The notes beneath the pieces were generated by a model. It ran no database searches and was not told the origin of the DNA. It was given only the letters and a program-made list of their open reading frames with translations. This document shows, piece by piece, positions 12,248-23,500 of a stretch of 64,000 nt of DNA (position 1 is the first letter of the stretch; every line of letters starts with the position of its first letter). The DNA is from Ilex aquifolium (taxonomy: Eukaryota > Streptophyta > Magnoliopsida > Aquifoliales > Aquifoliaceae). The DNA is taken from positions 12,704,551 through 12,768,550 of the forward strand of contig OX637391.1 of NCBI GenBank assembly GCA_951799425.1, written 5' to 3'. The position numbers and the translations under genes are program-made.

Positions 12248-14001
12248 CACATAGCTTTAATCCTGCTGTAACCAACAAAACCTTTCCTGAAAGCACAAAC
12301 TTTTTTGCGTGTAAGCAACTTTGCGCTGATGATCAAGGGTGGGCAATGTTTGGTTGAGTTACTGTGGGTGGAAGGCAACCATCCCTTTTCCTTCCAGTAC
12401 TGGAACAACTTAACAATGCCCAAACTTTTTTATTTTCTTTTCCTTAGACCCAGAAATTATGTCTAATGCTGTTGGGTACATAAAAGCGGATAGTCGTTTT
12501 GCTCAAAAACCTTCAGTCTAGCTTTATACTCTGGGATCCCTTATTTTAACGCCTGTGCACACCGGCTGCCAAACCTGTTAATGCATGCTTCAATCCAGTT
12601 GTGGATTATATTCTAATTACCCTAGTAAAAAGGCATGCACTTCTATTTGAATCGTCCGATACTGTGAACCATGTTAATGATCTTGGATAGTGTGTGTGTG
12701 TGTTGGGGGGGGGGGGGGGGGGGGGGGGTGATTAATGATCTTGCTCGAACAAAGAAGAGAGTGATCAATCTGAACAAGGTAGCATATAACAGCCATTTGG
12801 ACATTTGACATTAGAAGCATGTCTCGCACATGGTAATTAAGGCATGAAAAAAGTTATGTTTGGGTATTGCAGTGTGATTTATGTCTTCTTTTGTTTAGGA
12901 TATAATTTTTTTGGGTAAAATTTATCATAAAATTTTAAGATTGATTCTCAATGTTTCTTGATTCATGTTAATTTAAAAAAATATATTTTGACTAAAAAGC
13001 ATAATAAGCTTCAATAGAATACCTCTTTAACATCGAAGTCTTACCCCTCACATAAAAGGACTAGCGATAATCTTGTGTCTGAAGTCACTATATAATACCA
13101 AAAAATGAATATTAATTTTAAAATATTTATATTTTAAATAGTAATTTAATTTTTTAATTACGTAATTTAAAATTAAAATGAAGAGAGGGAAAAAAGAGAT
13201 AGATGTAAATTAATGAGATTGTTTAGTATTGGAGAGTGTTGATATGTTGATTGAGTTGTTTGACATTAGAGGTCGTGCAGAGAATATAATGTTTTTAGCC
13301 AAAAAAAAGTGTTTGGAATGAATTTTATATCATTATATCAAAATAGATTAATATTGAATTAATTTTTATCGTTGTTGTGTTTTTATAAATTGAGAATTCA
13401 GCCTTAATATTAGATAAAATGACGTTCTATGAACTTTTTGACCCAATCTTTGGCAAACACGTGTTATTTATGACCTGCAGGTACCTAAAGCCAACCGGAT
13501 CCATATATAAATGGGTTCAACTCCTCTTTTTGTATAACACAGGGTGTTCTTCCTAAATCAGTACCAAAACGACATTGTATCCAGGCAATACGATGTCCTA
13601 ATGGTGCTGTTTTTGTAACAGCATCGTGTGTTGTACCTAGGGATGGCAGTGCATTAGAAAAAAATGAAAATATGTCCAAATTCATTCTGTTTGTATAAAA
13701 AATGAACTATATATGTTGGATGGTGAACGCATACAAAAATACCCATATAAATCCTAACGAGGATAGATGCGAAGTGGACTTAAATTTATCCCTTTTTCGC
13801 CCCGCCTCACTAGACCCGTTAGATTTATATATAAATATCTATCTCTATAAAAATATACATCTCTATTAGTAATTAGGAATCCTCAACCCTAATTCAAGAT
13901 AATCAAGACACGAGAGGTATAAATCTATATATCTTTATTATTATTGTTGTTGTTGTTTTTGCTTAATTATGCAAGGATTATGTTGTTAACTTATTTATTT
14001 A
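12248..14001. other. intergenic DNA
   Basis: No gene recognised. It contains a TG microsatellite followed by a 24-bp G run (12705-12728), then AT-rich DNA. GC-rich words near 13795 resemble those near 15715 and may be one older repeat split by the Helitron at 14002, but this is weak. Confidence 0.5.
12691..12728. repeat. (TG)n followed by poly-G tract
   Basis: A short TG repeat runs directly into 24 consecutive G bases (12705-12728). The exact length may be affected by sequencing or assembly slippage. Confidence 0.85.
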
Positions 14002-15459
14002 CTAGTTATTGCCCGTGCCTAAAGGCACAGAGTAATAAAAAAAATGATCACCAATAAACATATTTATATTCACACCCAAAATCAAATCTTAAACATAGAG
14101 AAGAGAGAAAAGAATTTAAGCACCGGTTGTATGGGGGTGAGCGGTGGTAGTGGTGGTGGGAGACAGTGATGGTTGTGGTGGGTGACGACGACTGTGATGG
14201 TGGTGGCAGCCGTGAGTGGTAACGGTGATCGTGGTGGTGGTGAGTTTTAGGTGACGATGGTAGAAAGGGCAACCATGGGTGACGGTGGTGATGGGCGACG
14301 GTGATAGTGGTTGGTAGTGGCGGTGGTGGGTCGACGATGGTGGTGGTGGGTTGTGGTGGTGAGTGGTGATGATGGGTGGTGGTGGTAGGTGTGGTGGAGG
14401 TGGTGACAGTGGTTGGCGACGATAGTGGGTGACAATGGCTGGTGGCAATGGTGGGTGACGACGAATGGTGGTGGGTGCTAATGGTGGGCGACGATGTTAA
14501 TGGGATGATGATGGTAGTGATAATAAATATAGAAATGATATGATGATGGTGGTGGGTGGTGGCGGTAGACAACGGTGGTAACAATCGGTGGTAGGTGGGA
14601 TAGTGATGGTAGGTTAGTGGGAGTGGGGTGTAGGTGATAATGGGGCAATGGGGGTGGGGTGGGGGTGATGGTGGCGGTGGCAGCAGTGGTGGTGGTGGGG
14701 TGGCTACGGTAATGGTGGTGGTGATGGGGTGACAATGGTGGCGATGATTGTGGTAGTGGTAATGGTCATTGGGGTGGTGGTGAGAGTGATAGTGGTAGGG
14801 CAGGGGTGACAGTGAGACAGTGACGGTGATGGTAGGGTAGTGGCAGCGGTGGCGGTGGTGATGGTGATGGTGGTGATGGGGTGGCGAGAATGGTGGTGGC
14901 AGTGGCGGCAACGGTGGTGGTGGGCCGGTGATGGTGGTGGTGGGGTGGCGACAATGGTGGTTGTGGCGGCGGCAACGGTGGTGGTGGGCCGGTGGTGGTG
15001 ATTGTTGTGGCAGAGGTACTGTTGAGGTGGCGGCAGTGGTGGTAGTGGTGATAATAGGAGTGGTAGTGGTGGTAGGGTGACGACAGCGGTGGTGATGATG
15101 ATGATGGGGGCAGTGGTGGTGGTGGGGTAGCGACGGTGTGGTGGTAGTGGTGGGGTGGCGGCAGTGGTAGTAGTGGGGTGGTGGCGACGGTGGTGGTAGT
15201 TGTCGTGACAGAGGTGGTGGTGGGACGGTTCTAAATATTACTTTGTTTTTAAAGTACTTATGAAAAAAACTATAAACACTTTTTAAAAGTCACTCCAAAC
15301 ACAATCTTGTGAGTCTATTTTTTCTATTAAATTTGGGGTGTTAATATTAGTTGTCAGATTAATTTTAAAGTAAAATTTAAATAGATCACAACCGCGAAAA
15401 GTAAAAGTCATTTTATTTATCTTTTGAAATTTGAATTGTATTGTATCTTATTATATATA
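14002..15459 (-). mobile_element. non-autonomous Helitron A with giant GGN array
   Basis: Read on the minus strand, the element ends at 14002 with a short hairpin (GTGCC-TTTA-GGCAC) followed about 10 bp later by CTAG, then host T. This is the classic Helitron 3' end (CTRR, insertion in AT). The 5' end near 15459 resembles the TCTATATAATAA terminus of its relatives but is worn. Sub-terminal sequence at both ends (AATAAACATATTT..CAAAATCAAAT near 14050; AATTTGAATTGTA near 15430) is shared with the elements at 22118 and 22553. The interior is about 1.1 kb of GGT/GGC-rich DNA. No protein gene is present. Confidence 0.8.
14120..15230. repeat. GGN trinucleotide-rich array (about 1.1 kb)
   Basis: Almost continuous GGT GGT GGC / GAT GGT runs, strongly G-rich on the + strand. 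Long His/Pro-rich ORFs on the minus strand are by-products of the repeat. Shorter arrays occupy the same position in the relatives at 22255-22320 (about 60 bp) and 22690-23115 (about 430 bp). Confidence 0.93.
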
Positions 15460-16346
15460 TTTTTTATTTTAATCATATCATGTGATATATGTATATACAG
15501 TGATACGATCTGTACTTTAATTGTTATGAGTTTTTTTTTAATTTTGTTCTTAAACTTTTAGAAATTAATTGCAATAGACGTGGGCGTAGGCGTGGGCGTG
15601 GGCGTGAGTGGAGGCGGGGGCGAGAATGAGGATTAAAGTTTATCCCGCTAAAAAGGGTGAATTGGGAGTGAACGGACTTATTGTAGGAGATTACACGGGT
15701 GGAGATTACTCCCCTTACCCCGGCCCCGCCCACGCCCACGCTCACGCTCACGCCCGTGCTCCTGCGCGGGTCCACTAATATTCCTAATTATACGGTAGAG
15801 AAGTTATTCTCATATGCATATAGGCGATGGACCCACTTAATGTACTCGGCTCAATCCTCACCATTAGATAGGAAGTATAGGACAAAGCAAAACCAGTGAT
15901 TGACTGAAAAGCATGGATAGCAAAAAAAATTTCTGATTGGATTTGGAAAAGTGATTCTATATAGTATCAAAACGTCCGTTTCAAAATCATTCGAAAGCAT
16001 TATTGGCCCAATACAGTTTGCAGCAAATACAGGCAAACAATAGTACAGGGATAAGATGACATTCACTTTTACCCATTTCCACGCCGAACCATATAAACCT
16101 AGCATTCATATCAACACAACAACAATAATGGTTTACGACACAAATGGGTTAGACTCAAATTTTATTGCATCAGAAAGTTTCAAACTTTAGATATATATAT
16201 ATGCACGAATATGTTTATTGCTTCTTACATGGAATTTCACCATAACATTAACACACACACACACACACACAGATATATATATATATATTTTTTGGGGTAT
16301 GAAGACATATGTATCAATAAATGCAGGGTGGCAGATTGCATGAAAG
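15460..16346. other. intergenic DNA with GGGCGT / ACGCCC hexamer clusters
   Basis: A (TGGGCG)n-like cluster at about 15575-15620 and an (ACGCCC)n-like cluster at about 15720-15760 are inversely complementary and could fold. Further right are AT repeats and a CA microsatellite near 16253-16271. No gene seen. Confidence 0.55.
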
Positions 16347-17596
16347 TTATATTCCGGCCACACACTCCAGTGGGGTAACCGGGTACCGTGATTTGTCGGT
16401 GCAGTAATCGTAGATCATGTGGTTAATGCGAACCCACCGATAACTTCTCGCTTCAACGGGGCTCAGTTGCTGGTAGGCAGCTCCCTCCCACCAGTTATTA
16501 GGGTTTGAGGCACATGTTCTTGGCCCTGGCACTGGACATCCCTCAATGTCAAAGTCTTTGTAGTATGCATAAAATGGAGCTTTGCTCCAATCTATTTTCT
16601 CAAGTCCACCCCTTGTAGCCCAGTCATCTGCTTCCCAGAGTGTGGAGTAGACTCCCATTGGTTGGAACTTGGGGAATGGAATTCCTCTGGCTTCGTTGTT
16701 CTTGTAAACCCTAATTGGCACTTCATCCACATAGAAACTACACCACCATCATGGGAAAAAAAATTATTACCACCTGGGGGTAACTATGGGTAAGATTACA
16801 GTACCGAATTATAATTTTTCGAGTCAAAACTAGGTATTCTTTATTAGTAAATTCTGGTAGAATATCAAAATAGTCCAACCAAGATAATGGGTGGTGATTG
16901 TGGTAATGAAATTTCTAACTTACACAACATGATGACGGTTCCACAGAATTGAGTAAATGTGGAACTCTGCAGCAGGATCAAACCAGAGATTGATCCTTTG
17001 TTCCCTATCGCCTTTCCCATGGGCATAAATATTGGTTTGAACGGTATAAGGCTGCCCCGTCCGGTTTCCCAAGAATTCAAAATCCAGCTCGTCACGTATT
17101 GTATTTGTGTTCGAATTCATCTACCACACATTTTAAAGCAGATAAATAAGACCCTAACGATAGGAGGATAAAACTTAAGCATTTGAAACAAGCATGTAAC
17201 GCACATAAAAGGCTGTAACAGTGCCGGCAGAGTCCCCAGGAATGAGTTTGATCTTCATGCTAACACGTCCAAACAAGTACCGACTCTTGGAAGCAAACCC
17301 ACATCCTAAAATGCAAATACAAAGTTAATTATTATATGTTAATGATCCAATTTAACTTCATTACTCAATGAGCTTAACAAGGGACCCCATGAAAATGTTG
17401 TACCTGAACTTTGGTCTAAAACTAGTTGAATGGCCCTCCCTCCGTTGATTTGTCGGATATGGTAGTCGGACCACGTTATCCGAAAGTCCTGCAGAAAAGT
17501 CGCCGGTCGTCCCCGAACAGAGAATGAGAAGGCCAGGACATGTAAGAAAAGAGAGAGAATGCCGTTTCTTAACGATGAGTGTGTCAATGTAGCCAT
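16347..17596 (-). CDS. xyloglucan endotransglucosylase/hydrolase, XTH6-like (GH16)
   Basis: XTH enzymes cut xyloglucan in the cell wall and join the new end to another xyloglucan chain or to water, loosening or remodelling the wall. Four exons on the minus strand join in phase: 17596-17404, 17305-17205, 17120-16924 and 16737-16347 (stop included). They total 882 bp, or 293 residues, the normal size for the family. Residues 1-29 are a hydrophobic secretion signal. The GH16 catalytic motif DELDFEFLG is at 108-116 with E109 as nucleophile and E113 as acid/base. The usual N-glycosylation site NRT follows at 117-119. The C-terminal XET domain has the conserved [10 protein letters not shown] and the YDYC region before the terminal Cys-containing tail. 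No stop or shift is present. The start was chosen because it gives the signal peptide and is the only ATG in the first exon frame. Closest to the XTH6/7 subgroup by recalled sequence. Confidence 0.95.
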
Positions 17597-17684
17597 AGTT
17601 GTGCTACAGAGCTGGATTAATATTGTATAAGTATGTTTGTGTATATCTGATGTGAGAAAAGGGTGATTATGGGCTTATATATAT

Positions 17685-17722
<38 letters not shown>

Positions 17723-17790
17723 AGGGATTGCTGCATTCAAATGGGAAGAGCCATCACCAGCTTGCGTTACATACAGCTAATGGCTAGCAG
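17597..17790 (-). promoter_or_regulatory. XTH core promoter with poly-C tract beside TATA box
   Basis: On the minus strand a TATA-like ATATATATAAG lies at about 17684-17673, roughly 80-90 bp before the ATG. It is immediately preceded by 33 consecutive C bases (17717-17685; G on the + strand). The ~0.87 kb duplicated block starts only about 200 bp upstream of the ATG, so proximal promoter is short before repeat DNA begins. Confidence 0.6.
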
Positions 17791-18678
17791 TCATTGGACC
17801 CGTCATATCTCTACCCCAACCCTACAATTGTTATTCCTTTAATGTCTACCATATGATTTCCAATAGATTCTTGCTTGCTTCTATACAGTGCAAGCAATTG
17901 GAGCTATTTGGAGAAAGTAAACAAACATTTGCTTGCAATTTGTCTCTTGGAATTACCTTATCCCATGACAATCGGATAAAGTTTAATATGGTGGAACCAG
18001 AGTCTAGAGATTATGACACCTAGACTTTTTTTTTGGGTAAATAGACATATCATTTCAGAAAAAAAAAAAAACTGTGTAGCTACAATATACATTAGAGCAT
18101 GTTCGAAAGCTATCTAAAGCATACCCATTGTGCAGGAAATAATCGGATACAAACTTCATCATTGATATTATTTATATAAGGTGAATGTTCTCGTATTCGA
18201 ATTTTTGAACCCACAATAATTATTAGCCCTGCACTATTACCCAATTTGTGATCTCGTATATCAAATTTTGTTGTTATTTATTTCGATAAAAATGACTCTC
18301 AATTTGTTTCAAAAAATTTATATAAGAATTATATAATTTTTATATATGAATGACCGACAAATTATAAATAAACAACATACTCAGTCCAATCACTATTCTC
18401 AGTGTACCCTGCTATTTGACAGCCGAGAAAAGAAGTTGATATGTGACGGCAAGTTTGGCTATACCTCCAAATGGGCCCTCATTAAGGTAATCGCTCAATT
18501 CGATTAAAAGTTTGTACGAATTTAAAGGTTTAAAATTTGGCTACATGAGTTTGGAGTTATCGATAAATAGATCCATCAAGCCAGCTTAATAAAAGAGTCG
18601 GTACGAAGATATTTAAACACGATACAACCTAACTAAATATTATTATACACAATTACAATTGGATCACATATAAATATA
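17790..18678. repeat. direct repeat F, copy 1 (flanks Helitron helicase fragment)
   Basis: This block is repeated in the same orientation at 21265-22117 with high identity. Copy 2 lacks about 35 bp found here near 17890-17925 and has a few small indels. Both copies end directly at a Helitron 3' terminus on their right side. No coding sequence recognised. Confidence 0.9.
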
Positions 18679-21264
18679 TTAGTTATTGTATGTGCCTAAA
18701 GGCACTGTATGACGAAAAAAAATCAATAAAAAAAAAATGAGAATTAGCAAGAGAAAAAAACGGTGCACATAATGATAACAATAAATATCTAGAGCCGATG
18801 AATATATAAAAAATGTACAAAATTACCTCCAAAAACATAACTCAAAAAATTTAAACATATACACAGTTTACATATTTTATCATCTTACCTTAAAAATCTA
18901 TTACTCATTACATATTATTAATTTGCCTATAGTAGTAAAAAAAAAAATTAATTAAAATGCATATCAAATAAAAGAACGCTTTTTGATATTAAATAACCAC
19001 TCTCTTCATATGGTTAAAGTGCAAATCCTCATTCTCAATCAACTTGATATGACATATAACTTATTATTTTTTAAATACAAATGCACACCATAGAAATAGG
19101 TATAAAAGAAATTACGAAGCATCAAAGCATTCAAGAGGCTGTCTAAAAAATTGCTCGAAAATAACATTAGTTCTTTAAGTAACTTGAATTCCAATAAATT
19201 CCAGACATTGAAAGTGTACCCAACAAACTATTGAAGCACTATTGCATTTGAAGTAATTAAAGTAATTAAAACCAATCTCCCTTACCTCTCCTTTCTCTCT
19301 CCTACCTGAAAACTCTCAAGCCCACATTTTCTTTGGCAACAACATTGAAACAAAAAGCAATAAAGCGAATTCTAGTCAAAAATATCATAGTATGAGAACA
19401 ATTAAGTACATCGAACCCAATCTGTAATTGTACGATTCATTTGTGATTGTACTTATTCCGCATCACTATCCTGAATGTCCGTGTATCAATACGTATGCGA
19501 TACCGCAAGTTAGGTGATTGCACAACCACCTAATTTTTCAAAAAGAGAGAAAAAAAAAATATTAGTCAAATATATAAAAAAATTGTATACTTAATTGAAA
19601 CAATATAAGATTTATGTTACCTCATTAGTGTATCTCCATCGTAGAAGCTGAGTTGTATTTATTCTTTTCATCTTTCTTGAAATTTCAGACCAATCCTACA
19701 AAGATTGAATTGTACTATAAAGTTAAGCATTAATCATGTTAATTGGTTGAATATTTTATAGAAGTACATTTTGAACTAAATGGTACCATTTATTTACCAA
19801 TGAATACGAAACGCTATAACAAAACTTCAGGATAAACGATATTTGTTGTGCAATTACATCCATCTTCAGGAAGAATGACACTTATACGATCAGAAGATGT
19901 GTATCTGGATAACGCCACATACAAATGTCCATGGCTAAACACTGGTGTACGCAAATCAACCCCAACGAATTTCAAAGACTGTCCTTGAGATTTATTGATT
20001 GTCATAGTGTATGTCAATCGGACAGGAAATTGTCGCCTTGTCATCTAAAAAGGCAATTCTGAAGACGTTGGTGTCAAAGATATTCTTGGAATGAAGACCA
20101 AATTGCCAATTTTATCTCCATTTAAAATCTGAGCTTCAATTACACGCGTAGCACATCGGACAACCATCAATCGTGTACCATTACAAAGCCCATCTTTCGG
20201 CACTATATTCCTCAACAACATTATTGGACAACCCACTTTCAAATCTAACTTAAACGGTGGTAATCCTGGAGGATTTATAGAGTTTAAACACTCATTAGGA
20301 TATCGATTCGTGATGGAGCGATCAACTTCATCACTATCAGCCATTTTATCTGCAGCTAAATATGTAATCGTCTCTCCCGGTGAAATATTCAATACTACAT
20401 CATTTATTTCACATACATCATCATTCTTTGCAGAAAGAATTGTACGCTCAGTTAGGAAGTCCGAGGTCACTACACCAACCATATCCAAATGTGGATAAAT
20501 TCTATCTATCAATTCTTGCAGACTACGACACTTGTGTATTGTTAATGGAAGTTCTAAGATTTCTTGTGGATTGGTCCCAACCTAAAAATTCTAAGTACAA
20601 TTAGAGAAGAGTAACAAATACTAATTTCAAAAATAACATTTCATAAAATTAATGATCAATGAAATATTACCTCCACTAAAAACTTGGTAAATTCAGCATT
20701 TCCAGAATCTACGTTAGTTAAGCGCATGTTTAACTCCAAAGTTAGAACATGTATATTCCTCCATAATACAGATCGTCTCAATGACGCACCTATAAATTGT
20801 TCACGAACTCCTTTCGATATAATTGGCAAGATTTGTCGAAAATCTCCATCAAGAACAACCGTGATACCTCCAAATGGCTTTTGATTATCACAAATATCCT
20901 GAAACGTACGATCCACTGTCTCAACACAATATCTATGCTGCATTGGAACTTCATCCCCTATTATTAGTTTAGCTGATCTGAACAATTCTGCATGTTTCGA
21001 TTGCTTGGTAAACCCACAAATCGAATCCTCAAGCACACTCAAGGGAATGCAAAATGTTGAATGTGTTGTACAACCTCCCATTAATAACAAAGATGCAATA
21101 CCGGATGAAGCTACAGTAACAACAATATGTCCAAGACTGCGCATTTTTGTTGCAATTGTATTATATAGAAACGTTTTCCCTGTTCCGGCACCCCCACTCA
21201 AGAAGAAAGTAACTCTTTTATTTTCAATTACTGATAAAGTGATTGCAGTATAAACAGTATGCTA
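18679..21264 (-). mobile_element. 3' portion of an autonomous Helitron
   Basis: Minus-strand 3' end: hairpin GTGCC-TTTA-GGCAC, then CTAA (fits CTRR) at 18682-18679. Upstream of it on the minus strand is a PIF1-like helicase, which in plant Helitrons is the C-terminal part of the RepHel protein. Helicase homology runs right up to 21264, where repeat F copy 2 begins. The zinc-finger, Rep (HUH nuclease) domain and 5' end are therefore absent. The 18679-19813 part is an AT-rich 3' region with no recognised coding exon. Confidence 0.85.
19814..21264 (-). pseudogene. Helitron PIF1-like DNA helicase, N-terminally truncated
   Basis: Helicase domain of a rolling-circle transposase, which unwinds the donor strand during Helitron replication. 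On the minus strand the first exon (21264-20671) has Walker A GGAGTGKT, motif II with GDEVP, and [14 protein letters not shown] intron (20670-20582) separates it from the second exon (from 20581), which has [11 protein letters not shown] and GCPIMLLRN. Motifs [11 protein letters not shown] and YVALSR, are near 19985 and 19900. Two defects are seen: the protein starts abruptly at the repeat junction (no Rep domain), and a TAG lies in frame just before [10 protein letters not shown] at about 20042-20044. Reading frame is otherwise well kept, so decay is recent. It cannot act as a full transposase. Confidence 0.9.
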
Positions 21265-22117
21265 TTGGACCCGTCATATCTCTACCCCAACCCTACAATT
21301 GTTATTCCTTTAATGTCTACCATATGATTTCCAATAGATTCTTGCTTACTTCTATATAGTAAACAAACATTTGCTTGCAATTTGTCTCTTGGAATTACCT
21401 TATCTCATGACAATCGGATAAAGTTTAATATGGTGGAACCAGAGTCTACAGATTATGACACCTAGACTTTTTTTTGGGTAAATAGACATATCATTTCAGA
21501 AGAAAAAAAAACCTGCGTAGCTACAATATACATCAGAGCATGTTCGAAAGCTGTCTAAAGCATACTCATCGTGCAGGAAAGAATCGGATACAAACTTCAT
21601 CTCTGATATTATTTATATAAGGTGAATGTTCTCGTACTCGAATTTTTGAATCCACAATAATTATTTGCCCTGCACTATTACCCAATTTGTGATCTTGTAT
21701 ATCAAATTTTTTTGTTATTTATTTCGATAAAAATGACTCTTAATTTGTTTCAAAAAATTTATATAAGAATTATATAATTTTTATATATGAATGACCGACA
21801 AATTATAAATAAACAACACACTCAGTCCAATCACTATTCTCAGTGTACCCCCGCTATTTGACAGCCGAGAAAAGAAGTTGATATGTGACGGCAAGTTTGG
21901 CTAATACCTCCTAATGGGCCCTCACTAATGTAATCGCTCAAATTCGATTAAAAGTTTGTACGAATTTAATAAAATTTGGCTATATGAGTTTGGAGTTACC
22001 GAAAAATAGATCCATCAAGCCACCTTAATAAAAGAGTCAGTACGAAGATATTTAAACACGATACGACCTAACTAAATCTTATTATACACAATTACAAATG
22101 GATCACATATAAATATA
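21265..22117. repeat. direct repeat F, copy 2
   Basis: Second copy of the block at 17790-18678. It starts at ATTGGACCCGTC inside the helicase coding sequence and ends at the Helitron B 3' end. One ~35-bp deletion and scattered substitutions separate the copies. Confidence 0.9.
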
Positions 22118-22552
22118 TTAATTATTGCCTGTGTTTGAAGGCACAGAGTAATAAAAATTGGTAAATAATAAACATATTTGTATTCATATCCAAAATCAAA
22201 TCACAAACATAGAGCAGAGATAAATGAATTTAAGCATTGGTTGTAATGAGAGTGAAAGGTGGTGGTGGTAGGAGACGGTGATGGTTGTGGTGGGTGACAA
22301 TGACTGTGGTGGGACGGTTTGAAATACTATATTTTTTTTAAAGTACTTATGAGAAATAATTTGTAGAAGTACTTTAAAAAAGTCACTTCAAACACATTTT
22401 TAGGGGCCTATTTTTCCTATTAAATTTAGGGTGTTAATATTAGCCGTTAGATTAAGTTTAAAGTAAAATTTAAAGCGATCTGAACCGCGAAAAACAAAAA
22501 TCATTTTGTTTATTTTTTGAAATTTGAATTGTAAGCTACTTTATTATATAGA
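22118..22552 (-). mobile_element. non-autonomous Helitron B (short GGN array)
   Basis: Minus orientation. The 5' end is TCTATATAATAAAGTAGC beginning at 22552. The 3' end has the worn hairpin near 22140 and TTAA where CTAG is expected (22121-22118). It shares both sub-terminal regions with Helitrons A and C. The internal GGN array is only about 60 bp (22255-22320). Confidence 0.85.
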
Positions 22553-23352
22553 CTAGTTATTTCCTGTGCCTAAAGATACAAAATAATAAAAAATGAAAAA
22601 TAATAAACATATTTGTAATTATATCCAAAATCAAATTACAAATATAGATGAGAGATAAATGAATTTAAGCATTGGTTGTAGTGGGGGCGAGAGGTGGTGG
22701 TGGTAAGAGATGGTGATGGTTGTGGTGGGTGGCAATGACCGTGGTGGCGATGGCGGTAGTGGTGGCGGTGGTGGCGACGATGATGGTGGTGGTGGCGGCG
22801 GTGATGGTGGTGGCGGCGACGACGGTGGTGGTGGCGGCGATGGTGGTGGGGGTGGCGGTGGCGGTGGCGGTGGCGGCGATGGTGGTGGGGGTGACGGCGA
22901 CGATGGTGATGGCGATGGCGGCGGCGGCGGCAACGACGACGGCGGCAGTGGTGGTGGTGGTGGTGGCGGCGACGACGGTAGTGGTGGTGGTGATGGAGGT
23001 GATTGTGGTGGCGGTGGTGGCGGTGGTGGCGACAATGGTGGTGGTGGCTGTGGTGGCAGTACTGGTGGTGGAAGCAGTGGTGGCAGTGGTGGTGGTAGAG
23101 GTAGTGGTGGAGCGGTTTCAAACACTATTTTTTTTTTTTAAAGTACTTATGAGAAATTATTTCTAGAAGTACTTTTAAAAATTCACTCCAAACACACCCT
23201 TAGGGGCCTATTTTTTCTATTAAATTTAGGGTGTTAATATTAGCCGTTAGATTAAGTTTAAAGTAAAATTTAAAGCGATCTGAACCGCGAAAAATAAAAA
23301 TTATTTTGTTTATCTTTTGAAATTTGAATTGTAAACTAATTTATTATATAGA
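22553..23352 (-). mobile_element. non-autonomous Helitron C (medium GGN array)
   Basis: Minus orientation. The 5' end TCTATATAATAAATTAG starts at 23352. The 3' end is CTAG at 22556-22553, followed by the T at 22552 that is also the first base of Helitron B. The two elements therefore abut exactly. Sub-terminal sequence is about 90% like B by eye. The GGN array at 22690-23115 is about 430 bp. Confidence 0.87.
22690..23115. repeat. GGN trinucleotide-rich array (about 430 bp)
   Basis: GGT/GGC/GAT/GAC triplets with strong strand asymmetry. ORFs in several frames give poly-Gly, poly-Val, poly-Pro and poly-His peptides, none of them plausible genes. Confidence 0.93.
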
Positions 23353-23497
23353 TATTAAACTTTGATATGATAAGATACAAAGACTACACAACACGTCCAA
23401 TCATCAACACTAATAAAAGCTCAGAATTAGTGTATCATATGTAAGCCTATAAAAGAGTTCAAGAGATGTAAATAGACAAAAATCATTGAATAGACTA
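23353..23497. other. short spacer between Helitron C and a MITE
   Basis: AT-rich; nothing recognised. Confidence 0.5.
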
Positions 23498-23500
23498 TTA

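Noticed and set aside
14048..14975. Long His/Pro/Thr-rich ORFs on the minus strand (up to 287 aa)
   Set aside because: They lie wholly in the GGN array; every frame of such a repeat stays open. No domain, no codon bias, no splice context.
22631..23166. Overlapping poly-Pro, poly-His, poly-Gly and poly-Val ORFs on both strands
   Set aside because: Same cause: the trinucleotide array in Helitron C is open in many frames.
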